Assembly: GCF_008728515.1 (NCBI RefSeq)
Contig: NC_044976.1
Span: forward strand, 212,599,467 to 212,663,466
Length of the DNA stretch: 64,000 nucleotides
Reading direction: 5' to 3'
Source of the DNA: Papio anubis
Lineage: Eukaryota > Chordata > Mammalia > Primates > Cercopithecidae
The position numbers and the translations under genes were made by a program. The notes beneath the pieces are model-generated. The model made no database searches and was not told the DNA's origin. It saw only the letters and a list, made by a program, of their open reading frames with translations. Positions 58,801-61,455 of the stretch are shown here, one piece after another; the stretch's first letter is position 1; the number at the start of each line of letters is the position of its first letter.

Positions 58801-61455
58801 TGAGTTAGTATCTTTCACAATATTATTGAGTATAATCAAATTATAAGAAAGATATCATTCATATTTCACCTGATTATTTTTGGAACCAATGCCAAGTAAT
58901 TTCCATATTTGATCATAGTCTTTTAAAAGACTAAAATGCTGATGTAATTCCCACTTACTATTTTCCAAAATAATTATGTAAAGACATACAGACTACCACT
59001 GTTCATCTGTTGTCAAGATGAAACTTTCTAGACTTAAAGACAATATAACATTGTTAAAATAATCCACACATAGAAGTTAAAATTTTTCACTACAAATTCT
59101 TCAAGTAGAAAATTAATTCAATTCCACTCAAAGCAGATGTACTGGGTCCATGCACTGTGCAGAACTCTCTGCCAGGCACTGTGTTCACAGAAGCAGAAGG
59201 CACATGAACTTATTCAGGAGCTCATAATTCAGCACAGTACAGAGGTATAAAAGTAGATTTAATACCAGGCTAATCAAGCACACAAAGGCTTATGGGTGTG
59301 AAGAAGAAAGACAGAAATTCTAGCAAAGAGTTGAGAATCAAAATTGCTAACATTCATGCCTAATGTTACAACAGTTTCTACCTACTTTGCCCATCTCTGT
59401 TAATTTTAACCCTTTCAACATGTCAACATCAGCAGGTTAAAATTCCTAAGTAGGCCGGGCGCGGTGGCTCAAGCCTGTAATCCCAGCACTTTGGGAGGCC
59501 GAGACGGGTGGATCACGAGGTCAGGAGATCGAGACCATCCTGGCTAACACGGTGAAACCCCGTCTCTACTAAGAAATACAAAAAACTAGCCGGGCGAGGT
59601 GGCGGGCGCCTGTAGCCCCAGCTACTCGGGAGGCTGAGGCCGGAGAATGGCGTGAACCCGGGAGGCGGAGCTTGCAGTGAGCTGAGATCCGGCCACTGCA
59701 CTCTAGCCTGGGCTACAGAGCCAGACTCCGTCTCAAAAAAAAAAAAAAAAATTCCTAAGTAAACAGGCCTCTGATTCATCTCTTCAAAAAGAAGTAGAAT
59801 TTGAGCTTTACTTTAAAAAATGTGTACAACTTTTATGAATGGCAAGGGAGATGGGAGAAATAGTAGACTGAAGAAAATCTAACAAGTTATTTGAAGAAAG
59901 ACATAGTATAGCAGGAAGACTGCTGTTTTGGAAGAAGAGCAAGGGAAAATGTAATGATGGAGCATCAATCTGAAAAGGAGAATAATGCCAAATGTGAGAA
60001 TTTTCAAGGCAGACATGAAGAATGTACACTTAACTCTATGTGCTTTGAGGAAAAAAAAGGGCTTGAATAAAACAAAGAAAAAAAAAAAGTCTTGAATAAA
60101 ACCAACAGAAAAACATGCCTACAAAAAATTTGTATTTATCTCAAAGAATAAATATAAAAGTCCTTCAGTAGCAGGTCAATTCAGAATTGGTAAAAAAAAA
60201 ATGTATTACCATATTTGCCACATTTCTGCATATTCTTGTATACAATGTTTGATGCACATTTGAAAAGCATGAGTAGCCTGAAGCAGTTGGGATACACTTA
60301 TTTCTGTTAAATTCACTTCAAGAATTTCAATAGCACAGATATGAACAACACAATATTTGCTTGTGTTTGCAGAACCATAAGAAAATGAAGAAACTGAAAT
60401 AAGAGAAATAATTCAATACTTTAGCATTCTTTTTAGTTTGTGGCTACTTATATTATGCCAAATTTAGAAAGACCAAATGAAGAAATAAGAAAAAATTCAC
60501 TTCAGTAACACAAAAATATATTCAAAGTATGAATTCCAAGAATAATGAACACTGGTGTTTAGATAATGTACTGTATTTGTGAAGGCAAATGGTTGTGTTG
60601 TTTCACCTTTTTTACTCTAGCAGAGAAAGCTGTCTACTCTCCGGCACCTTTCCATCTTTCTTTTCTTTTTTGTTTTTTTTTTTTTTTGAGACGCAGTCTC
60701 ACTCTGTCACCCAGGCTGGAGTGCAGTGGTGCCATCTTGGCTCACTGCAACCTCTGCCTCCTGGGTTCAAGTGACTCCCCCGTCTCAGCCTCCTGAGAAG
60801 CTGGAACTACAGGCATGCACTACTACGCCCAGCTAACTTTTGTAGTTTTAGAAGAAACGGGTTTCACCATGTTGGCCAGGATGGTCTTGAACTCCTGACC
60901 TCAGGTGATCTCCCCACCTTGGCCTCCCAAACTGCTGGGATTATAGGTGTGAGCCACCGCGCCTGGCTCCATCTTTATTTTCTAAAGTTAACCACTACTT
61001 CTCTGTCCTTAAGAGTACTTTTTTGCATTCTTACTGCCATGACTTTGTACTGTTTTCCCTCATATAAATTATAGCCATATAGTGAAGTCCAGCTTAGGTT
61101 CCAGCTTCTTAAAGAAGTCTTCTTTAGCCATCACAGACAATGACAACCACCTTCTGGACTCATCTGCTTATACAGTTTCTTTGGAATATGGGCTAGTTTC
61201 ATATTCTACTGGATGGTCCCCAAAGTGCTATGTACCTGATAAGCATTTAAAAATAAAATACAAATTCAAGATAAAGAAAATGTAGCTAGGAAATGTAATC
61301 TGATTTTTCTTCTTACAATATTAAACAAATGTTCAAAGACGACAAAAAATAAACCCTTAACTTACCCCATTTAGACTGCCCAAATCTTTCACTAAATGTT
61401 CATCCGTAGAGGCATCATAGTTGATGACAGCATGTTGCTTATCCACACTACGAGA
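4269..61455 (-). CDS. CEP170: CEP170 coding region, ten internal exons (5' and 3' ends outside window)
   Basis: Ten minus-strand exons join into one frame: 61455-61366, 52172-52094, 41184-41126, 41029-40867, 39555-39421, 31663-31187, 26871-26228, 13165-13016, 9729-9603 and 6101-4269. The product matches CEP170 as I remember it, with no missing segment between the first and last exon seen. Known of the family: CEP170 marks subdistal appendages of the mature centriole and spindle microtubules, is a PLK1 substrate, and recruits kinesin-13 motors through its C-terminal part. Every junction keeps frame (phases in order 0,1,0,1,1,1,0,0,1,1). Nine of the ten donors are GT, and one is a U12-type AT. 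There are no stops or frameshifts. Missing are the start exon with the first half of the FHA domain and the last roughly 300 residues. CEP170B is excluded because the match is to CEP170 itself. A processed CEP170 pseudogene is excluded because introns are present. Confidence 0.97.
6167..6536 (+). mobile_element. MER2 (TcMar-Tigger) DNA transposon
   Basis: The start ACAGTTGTCTGTCAGTATCC and the end GGATGCAGAGGGCCAGCTAT are the inverted ends of MER2. The centre (TAAATCATGTCTAGATTACT) also fits. It begins 66 bases before the acceptor of the large exon and creates the false upstream extension of that open frame. Confidence 0.85.
6725..6985 (+). mobile_element. L1 3' UTR fragment
   Basis: GGAATGGCTAAGTCAAGCTA and TTTTTGTGGTGAGAACATTT are typical of the 3' end of older primate L1s. 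Confidence 0.8.
8425..8720 (+). mobile_element. L1 3' UTR fragment
   Basis: The same L1 3' sequence type as at 6725-6985, more diverged: TAGTTAAATCAAGCTACTTA, then TGTGATGAGAACATCT. The two may be separate insertions, since they do not continue into each other. Confidence 0.75.
8855..8907 (+). mobile_element. L2 3' tail
   Basis: GTAGGCACTCAATAAATACC followed by TGAATGAA is the L2 terminus. Confidence 0.6.
9502..9600. repeat. Purine-rich (GAAA)n-like tract beside a splice donor
   Basis: About 93% purine on the plus strand, so pyrimidine in the CEP170 transcript, starting two bases inside the intron. It is an imperfect mix of GAAA, GAGA and GGAA units. Confidence 0.9.
9603..9729 (-). CDS. CEP170: CEP170 127-nt exon with weak donor (about residues 635-677)
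   Basis: The exon starts in phase 0 and ends in phase 1. It reads [20 protein letters not shown], then [20 protein letters not shown] and EN plus the first base of E677. The tryptophan-rich piece [14 protein letters not shown] and the acidic EERIMEF follow one another. The acceptor is CCTTTAG before GAAGGC. The donor is GAGAATG followed by GTATTC, which lacks the usual A-A-G-T at +3 to +6 apart from A at +3. From +7 onwards comes a pyrimidine tract of about 100 nt on the minus strand (9502-9600 is about 93% purine on the plus strand). Skipping would shift the frame. Confidence 0.96.
10094..10388 (+). repeat. Alu
   Basis: Full-length Alu from GGCCGGGCATGGTGGCTGAC to an A-rich tail. Confidence 0.95.
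10500..10814 (+). repeat. Alu
   Basis: Full-length Alu from GGCCAGGTGTGGTGGCTCAT to a long A-rich tail. AGAATAGTAAGTATAG occurs on both sides, a target-site duplication. Confidence 0.95.
11684..11980 (-). repeat. AluY of Old World monkey type
   Basis: Full-length. GTGGCCGGATCTCAGCTCAC and GATTACAGGCTTGAGCCACC are the complement of the changes I associate with cercopithecoid AluY lineages. GTATGAAATTC flanks both sides. Confidence 0.93.
12110..12220 (-). mobile_element. MIR-like remnant
   Basis: GATGAGAAAACAGAAGATAA, then GCTAAAAGTGGCAGCTCTGG, resembles the reverse of MIR. It is diverged. Confidence 0.5.
12663..12966 (+). repeat. Alu, close to a splice donor
   Basis: GGCTGGGTGCGGTGGCTCAT to an A-tail. 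The tail ends 49 bases from the donor of exon 13016-13165. Confidence 0.95.
13016..13165 (-). CDS. CEP170: CEP170 150-nt exon flanked by inverted Alus (about residues 585-634)
   Basis: This exon is exactly 50 codons, phase 0 at both ends. It starts [20 protein letters not shown] and continues [20 protein letters not shown] to the end at FHHSE. It carries more hydrophobic and helix-like character ([17 protein letters not shown]) than the exons around it. The acceptor is CCTCTAG before GTGTTTGG and the donor is TCAGAG followed by GTATAC. A plus-strand Alu begins 49 bases past the donor and a minus-strand Alu lies 232 bases before the acceptor. The exon therefore sits between complementary repeats and can be skipped or circularised without harming the frame. 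Confidence 0.96.
13398..13687 (-). repeat. Alu
   Basis: T-run and AGACAGAGTTTCACTCTTGC to CGCGCCCGGCTG. AAAGTAA/CTATCCTTTTTT-type duplication flanks it. Confidence 0.93.
13787..14079 (+). repeat. Alu
   Basis: GCCGGGCGCGGTGGCACACA to an A-tail. It is in inverted orientation to the Alu 100 bases before it. AAAGATGTAATA and AAAGATTTAATA flank it. Confidence 0.93.
14310..14420. mobile_element. Possible hAT-Charlie (MER20-like) remnant
   Basis: CAATCACTTAAAGACC, then GAAATGCAGATTCCAGGC, resembles MER20-type elements. Weak match. Confidence 0.35.
16107..16398 (-). repeat. AluY-like
   Basis: T-run and TGAGATGGAGTCTTGCTCTG to GACGCCCGGCC. CAAAGATATTTC and CAAAGGTATTTC flank it as duplications. Confidence 0.94.
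18226..18985 (+). mobile_element. L1 3' end interrupted by an Alu
   Basis: AGCCAAAGGAAGAAGCCACA, then TTATTCAGCCATAAAAAGGA, resumes after the Alu at GAATGAAGAGCTGATACAGG and runs to GAATTTTATCTCA. The L1 is older than the Alu inside it. Confidence 0.82.
18356..18663 (+). repeat. Alu nested in L1
   Basis: GGGCGTGGTGGCTCATGCC with a small deletion in the head, then a long interrupted A-tail. It was inserted at an AAAAAGGAATGA site. Confidence 0.94.
19036..19340 (-). repeat. Alu
   Basis: T/TTTG tail and GGGACAGGGTCTCACTCTGT to CCGCGCCCAGCC. Confidence 0.95.
19776..19843. repeat. (CTAT)n/(CATC)n microsatellite
   Basis: About 13 perfect CTAT units are followed by three CATC units. This tetranucleotide tract is long enough to be polymorphic. 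Confidence 0.95.
20098..20280 (-). mobile_element. L2 3' fragment, reversed
   Basis: TATTTATTGAGTGTCTATTA, then TGCCAGACACTGTTCTAGAC, is the complement of the L2 terminus. Confidence 0.7.
20365..20515 (+). mobile_element. L1 3' end remnant
   Basis: GATGGATGGTGGTGATGACT, then CACTAAACTCTACACTTAAA and a terminal CAATAAAAAGA, fit an old L1 3' UTR. Confidence 0.65.
22360..22775 (+). mobile_element. Solitary MaLR-type LTR (ERVL-MaLR, MST/MLT class)
   Basis: The element is 416 bp, starts TGCTATGGTTTGGATGTGG and ends TACTAAGACA. It has a GCTAAATAAACC polyadenylation region at about 22707. Only LTR sequence is present, with no internal viral genes alongside. Confidence 0.82.
22955..23180 (+). mobile_element. 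L2-like remnant
   Basis: CCCCACTGCCTTTGGCATTA, then AAAGTCCTTAGTATGATATA, resembles the L2 3' half. Diverged. Confidence 0.5.
24560..24760 (-). mobile_element. MIR
   Basis: AAGAAACTGAGGCTTAAAGA, then GGTTACTTTACCCAAGGGCA, is the complement of the MIR core. Confidence 0.75.
24768..24803. repeat. (CTGT)n/(CT)n/(TA)n low-complexity tract
   Basis: CTCTGTCTGTCTGTCTCTC passes into TATCTATATATA. Confidence 0.85.
25208..25372. mobile_element. hAT-Charlie remnant (MER20/MER3-like)
   Basis: CATCTCAAATGTTAATGTGC, GGGCCTGAGAAACTGCATTT and CTAACAAGCTTCCAAGTAAT follow the order seen in these elements. Confidence 0.55.
25431..25510 (+). mobile_element. MADE1 mariner MITE, hairpin-forming
   Basis: The element is 80 bp. 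The arm CAAAAGTCACTGCGGTTCTT continues as GCCATT, and its complement is found on the other side with one mismatch in 26. MADE1 copies are the known source of miR-548 precursors. Whether this one is processed is unknown. Confidence 0.92.
26228..26871 (-). CDS. CEP170: CEP170 exon (about residues 370-584)
   Basis: This exon is 644 nt, start phase 1, end phase 0, 214 codons. It starts [20 protein letters not shown], with a basic block [22 protein letters not shown] and the hydrophobic patch [12 protein letters not shown] before RKRRSYSF. It ends with [18 protein letters not shown] and ARKMIDK. TYTIEL, about residue 564, is the third F/Y-T-I-E motif. The segment [20 protein letters not shown] is unusually hydrophobic for this linker and may be a short docking helix or strand. 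The acceptor is TATCCAG before GAAATAAA and the donor is GACAAG followed by GTAAAT. The exon is 644 nt, so its loss would break the frame. The open frame upstream of 26871 runs into the intron and is not coding. Confidence 0.96.
26872..31186 (-). other. CEP170: CEP170 intron between exons 31187-31663 and 26228-26871
   Basis: This 4,315-bp AT-rich intron has no Alu, L1 or other repeat that I can recognise by eye. It may be largely unique sequence or very old, decayed repeats. No open frame in it looks like a gene. Confidence 0.8.
31187..31663 (-). CDS. CEP170: CEP170 exon (about residues 211-370)
   Basis: This exon is 477 nt, phase 1 at both ends, and encodes 158 whole codons. It starts [18 protein letters not shown] and ends [10 protein letters not shown]. 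Two copies of EIPTK(E/D) lie 19 residues apart (about 242 and 261). The second F/Y-T-I-E motif follows at about 280: [20 protein letters not shown]. The S-T-P there (about 287-289) and SSPGT fit the S-[S/T]-P consensus for polo-box docking once phosphorylated. That is consistent with, but does not prove, the known PLK1 link. Further on are [12 protein letters not shown] and a basic end. The acceptor is CATTAG before GGTGCAGC and the donor is GAAAG followed by GTAAAG. A skip would keep frame. Confidence 0.96.
34090..34275 (+). mobile_element. MIR-like
   Basis: CAATCCTCATTTTCCTCATC, then AAGATTGTTGTGAAGATTTA and GCAAATAAATGC, follow the MIR 3' half. Confidence 0.6.
36577..36814 (+). mobile_element. 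MIR
   Basis: AAGAGCATGGACTCTGGAGT, then TTCAAATCCCAGCTCCATTA and GCCTTAGTTTCTTTATCTAC, make a near full-length MIR. Confidence 0.85.
37275..37323 (+). repeat. 29-bp spaced direct duplication
   Basis: AACACTCAAACAACTGGTAA occurs twice, 29 bases apart, both exact. Confidence 0.9.
38888..39016 (+). repeat. Alu-like monomer (FLAM type)
   Basis: GCTGGACATGAAATGGTG through GGAGTTCAAGACTAGCCTGG to CCCATCTCAAAGAATAAA. It is about 130 bp, a left-arm monomer. Confidence 0.75.
39421..39555 (-). CDS. CEP170: CEP170 exon with [10 protein letters not shown] motif (about residues 166-211)
   Basis: This exon is 135 nt, phase 1 at both ends. It completes D166 and encodes [20 protein letters not shown], then [20 protein letters not shown] and AGTS plus one base of G211. 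The aromatic-acidic block [11 protein letters not shown] stands out in an otherwise bland, charged linker. It is the kind of short motif that often binds a partner, though no partner is known to me. The acceptor is TTTCCAG before ATATTTCT and the donor is CATCAG followed by GTAAAA. Because the length is a multiple of three and the phases match, skipping would keep frame, so this exon is a plausible cassette exon. Confidence 0.95.
39556..40866 (-). other. CEP170: CEP170 intron between exons 40867-41029 and 39421-39555
   Basis: This 1,311-bp intron is about one quarter MER2 (40303-40634). The rest (39556-40302, 40635-40866) is AT-rich with nothing recognised. Confidence 0.88.
40303..40634 (-). 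mobile_element. MER2 (TcMar-Tigger) DNA transposon
   Basis: GATCTAGAGATGATTTAAAG in the middle and CCCCCATGGATACTGGAGG at the end match MER2 reversed. It is a second copy, inverted to that at 6167. Confidence 0.85.
40867..41029 (-). CDS. CEP170: CEP170 linker exon (about residues 112-166)
   Basis: This exon is 163 nt, with start phase 0 and end phase 1. The product begins [18 protein letters not shown], passes through a serine/lysine-rich stretch ([13 protein letters not shown]) and ends [11 protein letters not shown] plus the first base of D166. The region is polar and probably disordered, with helical charged runs. The first of four F/Y-T-I-E/Q motifs in this gene lies here (KFTIQL). The acceptor is TTTATAG before CATGAG and the donor is ATGG followed by GTAAGC. 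Compared with the human protein as I remember it, three substitutions cluster at [13 protein letters not shown] (remembered: V, T and T at the changed sites). That comparison is from memory. No catalytic residues are expected. Confidence 0.95.
41030..41125 (-). other. CEP170: CEP170 96-bp intron
   Basis: This is a very short intron, from GTAACA to TTTATAG, near the lower size range of efficiently spliced human introns. It follows the 59-nt exon whose other side is a U12 intron. Confidence 0.93.
41126..41184 (-). CDS. CEP170: CEP170 59-nt exon (about residues 92-111)
   Basis: This short exon completes D92 with AT, then encodes [19 protein letters not shown] and ends in phase 0. It is the join between the FHA domain and the linker. 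Its acceptor is AC, not AG: the minus strand reads CCCTGTTTAC and then ATACAAAT, with TTCCTTAGC 10-18 bases before the junction, fitting a U12 branch site. The donor is TTAAG followed by GTAACA. The intron on its 3' side is only 96 bp. Loss of this exon (59 nt) would shift the frame right after the FHA domain. It has no usable open frame of its own because it is so short. The call rests on frame continuity and on the match to CEP170. Confidence 0.95.
41185..41202 (-). other. CEP170: U12-type branch site and AC acceptor
   Basis: On the minus strand the intron ends TTCCTTAGCCCTGTTTAC. TTCCTTAGC fits the U12 branch consensus TTCCTTRAY in all but one place. Its A at 41196 lies 11 bases from the last intron base, within the short distance typical of U12 introns. 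The intron ends in AC. No pyrimidine tract plus AG fits the frame. Confidence 0.88.
42385..42850 (+). mobile_element. L1 3' end
   Basis: CTAAATGCCCATCAACTGAT, ACTACTCAGCCATAAAAAAG and CCTCACTTCCAAGTGGGACC are typical of the L1 3' end. Ends in an A-rich run. Confidence 0.9.
43255..43550. other. Unassigned GC-richer island in the U12 intron
   Basis: The blocks 43261-43320 and 43321-43380 are 57% and 50% G+C, inside an AT-rich intron. A 79-codon open frame runs on the plus strand, and another frame is open for about 70 codons after one stop. I recognise no repeat or protein. It could be an old LTR, a pseudogene piece or a conserved element. Confidence 0.5.
45655..45797 (+). mobile_element. MER5A (hAT-Charlie) nested in L1
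   Basis: GTCAGCAAACTTTTTCTGTA, then AAGGGCCAGATAGTAAAT, and the end AATGAGTTTACTGACCCC. Confidence 0.88.
46361..46656 (-). repeat. Alu nested in L1
   Basis: T-run and TGAGATACAGTCTCACTC to CCGTGCCCAACC. AGCAATAAT and CAATAATAT flank it. Confidence 0.95.
46987..47279 (-). repeat. AluY-like nested in L1
   Basis: T-run and TGAGACAGAGTCTCACTC to CATGCTCAGCC. AAAGTATACTG is found on both sides, a clean target-site duplication. Confidence 0.95.
48406..48572 (+). repeat. 84-bp tandem duplication
   Basis: Copy 1 is 48406-48489 and copy 2 is 48490-48572. Identical over 83 bases, beginning AATCAAATAGAAAACAGAAA and ending CCCATATTCTCCA. Confidence 0.97.
48590..49482 (+). mobile_element. L2 3' half
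   Basis: TACTGCAGTAGCCTCCTAAC, then TGGTCTCTCTTTTC, and the terminal TTTAATAAATAATTAG. The open frames in 48551-49358 on both strands come from it. Confidence 0.85.
49719..50022 (-). repeat. Alu
   Basis: ATTTTATTTTATTTATTTGA tail to ACCATGCCCGGCC. Confidence 0.95.
50831..51134 (-). repeat. Alu
   Basis: T-run and TGAGATGGAGTCTCGCTTTG to CAGGACCTAGCC. Moderately diverged. Confidence 0.93.
52086..52093 (-). other. CEP170: U12-type 5' splice site (ATATCCTT)
   Basis: The first eight intron bases on the minus strand are ATATCCTT, identical to the core consensus of the minor-spliceosome AT-AC donor that pairs with U11 and U6atac RNAs. It lies directly after GGATATG, where the reading frame demands the cut. 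No GT alternative gives the right protein. Confidence 0.9.
52094..52172 (-). CDS. CEP170: CEP170 exon closing the FHA core, ends at a U12 donor (about residues 66-91)
   Basis: This exon is 79 nt and encodes [20 protein letters not shown], then KLRFGY plus the first base of D92. The N of TFVN completes the FHA NGT..N loop, and [12 protein letters not shown] is the last pair of strands. The acceptor is CTTGTAG before ACTTTT. At the 3' end the minus strand reads GGATATG and then ATATCCTT. There is no GT at the junction, and the protein frame requires the cut after GGATATG. ATATCCTT is the classical U12 AT-AC donor. Reading on past the junction gives ILKWFYVL, which does not belong to CEP170, whereas cutting there and joining to 41184 gives GYDTNLF as expected. 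Both boundaries are well supported by frame and family. Confidence 0.96.
52887..52926. repeat. (TC)n tract
   Basis: Mostly CT dinucleotides, with CTTT at the end, running into an Alu. Confidence 0.9.
52927..53181 (-). repeat. AluJ-like, 3' truncated
   Basis: GTGGTGCGATCATGGTGCAC to CCACCATGCCTGGCC. The normal T-run is replaced by the (TC)n tract. Confidence 0.9.
53360..53450. mobile_element. hAT-Charlie-like remnant
   Basis: CCACATTTCAAGGGCTCAAC, then GGTCAGTGGCTACTGTAGTG, resembles a hAT-type end (MER58 class). Weak. Confidence 0.4.
53944..54233 (-). repeat. AluJ-like
   Basis: CTGAGACAGGGTCTCACTCT to CCGTGGCCAGCC. Diverged. Confidence 0.93.
54512..54807 (-). repeat. Alu
   Basis: T-run and TGAGATGGAGTCTCGCTCTT to CTGCACCCAGCC. 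Confidence 0.95.
55106..55262 (+). repeat. 34-bp AT-rich minisatellite, about 4.6 copies
   Basis: Units start TTTTGTAAATTATTTGTACA at 55106, 55140, 55174, 55208 and 55242. They differ at a few places (TTTGTACAA or TTTATACAA). Each unit contains TTGTAAATTATTT. Confidence 0.96.
55454..55525 (+). repeat. 42-bp spaced direct duplication
   Basis: AATTACTTTATTCTTTCCTT continuing TTTAATTCCA occurs at 55454 and 55496. Confidence 0.92.
55981..56286 (+). mobile_element. Tigger-type nonautonomous DNA transposon
   Basis: The start ACAGTCATGCATTGCTTAAC and the end TATGGGATGCATGATTGTA are the inverted ends. The middle TATAGCCTACTACACACCCA and TAATCTTATGGGACCACTG fit too. Confidence 0.8.
57180..57660. other. 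Unassigned GC-richer block open on both strands
   Basis: Open frames of 136 codons (plus, 57251-57661) and 129 codons (minus, 57248-57637) overlap, with a third of 65 codons. I recognise no protein family on either strand. I see no splice sites or promoter that would make it a gene. An old LTR or pseudogene piece is the simplest idea. Confidence 0.45.
57757..58278 (-). mobile_element. MIR split by a young Alu
   Basis: TTTACTGAATGCTTACTATG and TATCTTCACAACATACACAA before the Alu. AACTTAGGTAACTTGTCCAA, then GGTGACGTCAAAGCTGG, after it. Confidence 0.7.
57897..58199 (+). repeat. Young AluY of Old World monkey type
   Basis: It has GGCTCAAGCCTGTAATCCC and GATCCGGCCACTGCACTCC, few changes, and a target-site duplication AAAAAATTGAGGA on both sides. 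Confidence 0.96.
58540..58800 (-). mobile_element. MIR
   Basis: TTTCATCCTCATAACAACAC, then GAGGAAACTGAATTTCAGAG and AGATTAAGTGATTTGTCCCA. Confidence 0.7.
59454..59752 (+). repeat. Young AluY of Old World monkey type
   Basis: GGCTCAAGCCTGTAATCCC and GATCCGGCCACTGCACTC are present. AAAATTCCTAAGTA stands before and after as a target-site duplication. Confidence 0.96.
60669..60969 (-). repeat. Alu
   Basis: T-run and TGAGACGCAGTCTCACTCTG to CCGCGCCTGGCT. Confidence 0.94.
61366..61455 (-). CDS. CEP170: CEP170 exon with FHA-domain middle (about residues 36-65)
   Basis: This exon is 90 nt, exactly 30 codons, phase 0 at both ends. It reads [13 protein letters not shown], then [17 protein letters not shown]. 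These are the central strands of a forkhead-associated domain: the conserved H of the S..xH loop is in DKQHAVI, and the NG of the NGT/N loop closes the exon (GSLNG, continuing as TFVN in the next). FHA domains bind phosphothreonine peptides; which ligand this one binds cannot be told from sequence. The acceptor on the minus strand is TTCAG before TCTCGTAG. The donor is GGG followed by GTAAGT, a strong U2 site. The preceding exon should carry the start codon and the G-R loop. I did not find it up to position 64000. Confidence 0.96.

Larger units (their letters stand above)
52173..61365 (-). other. CEP170: CEP170 9.2-kb intron between exons 61366-61455 and 52094-52172
   Basis: Six Alus, a Tigger-type element, a 34-bp minisatellite, MIR pieces and an unexplained GC-richer block (57180-57660) lie here. 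In 52173-52886, 54808-55080, 55530-55980, 56290-57180, 58800-59453 and 59753-60668 nothing is recognised. Confidence 0.85.
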
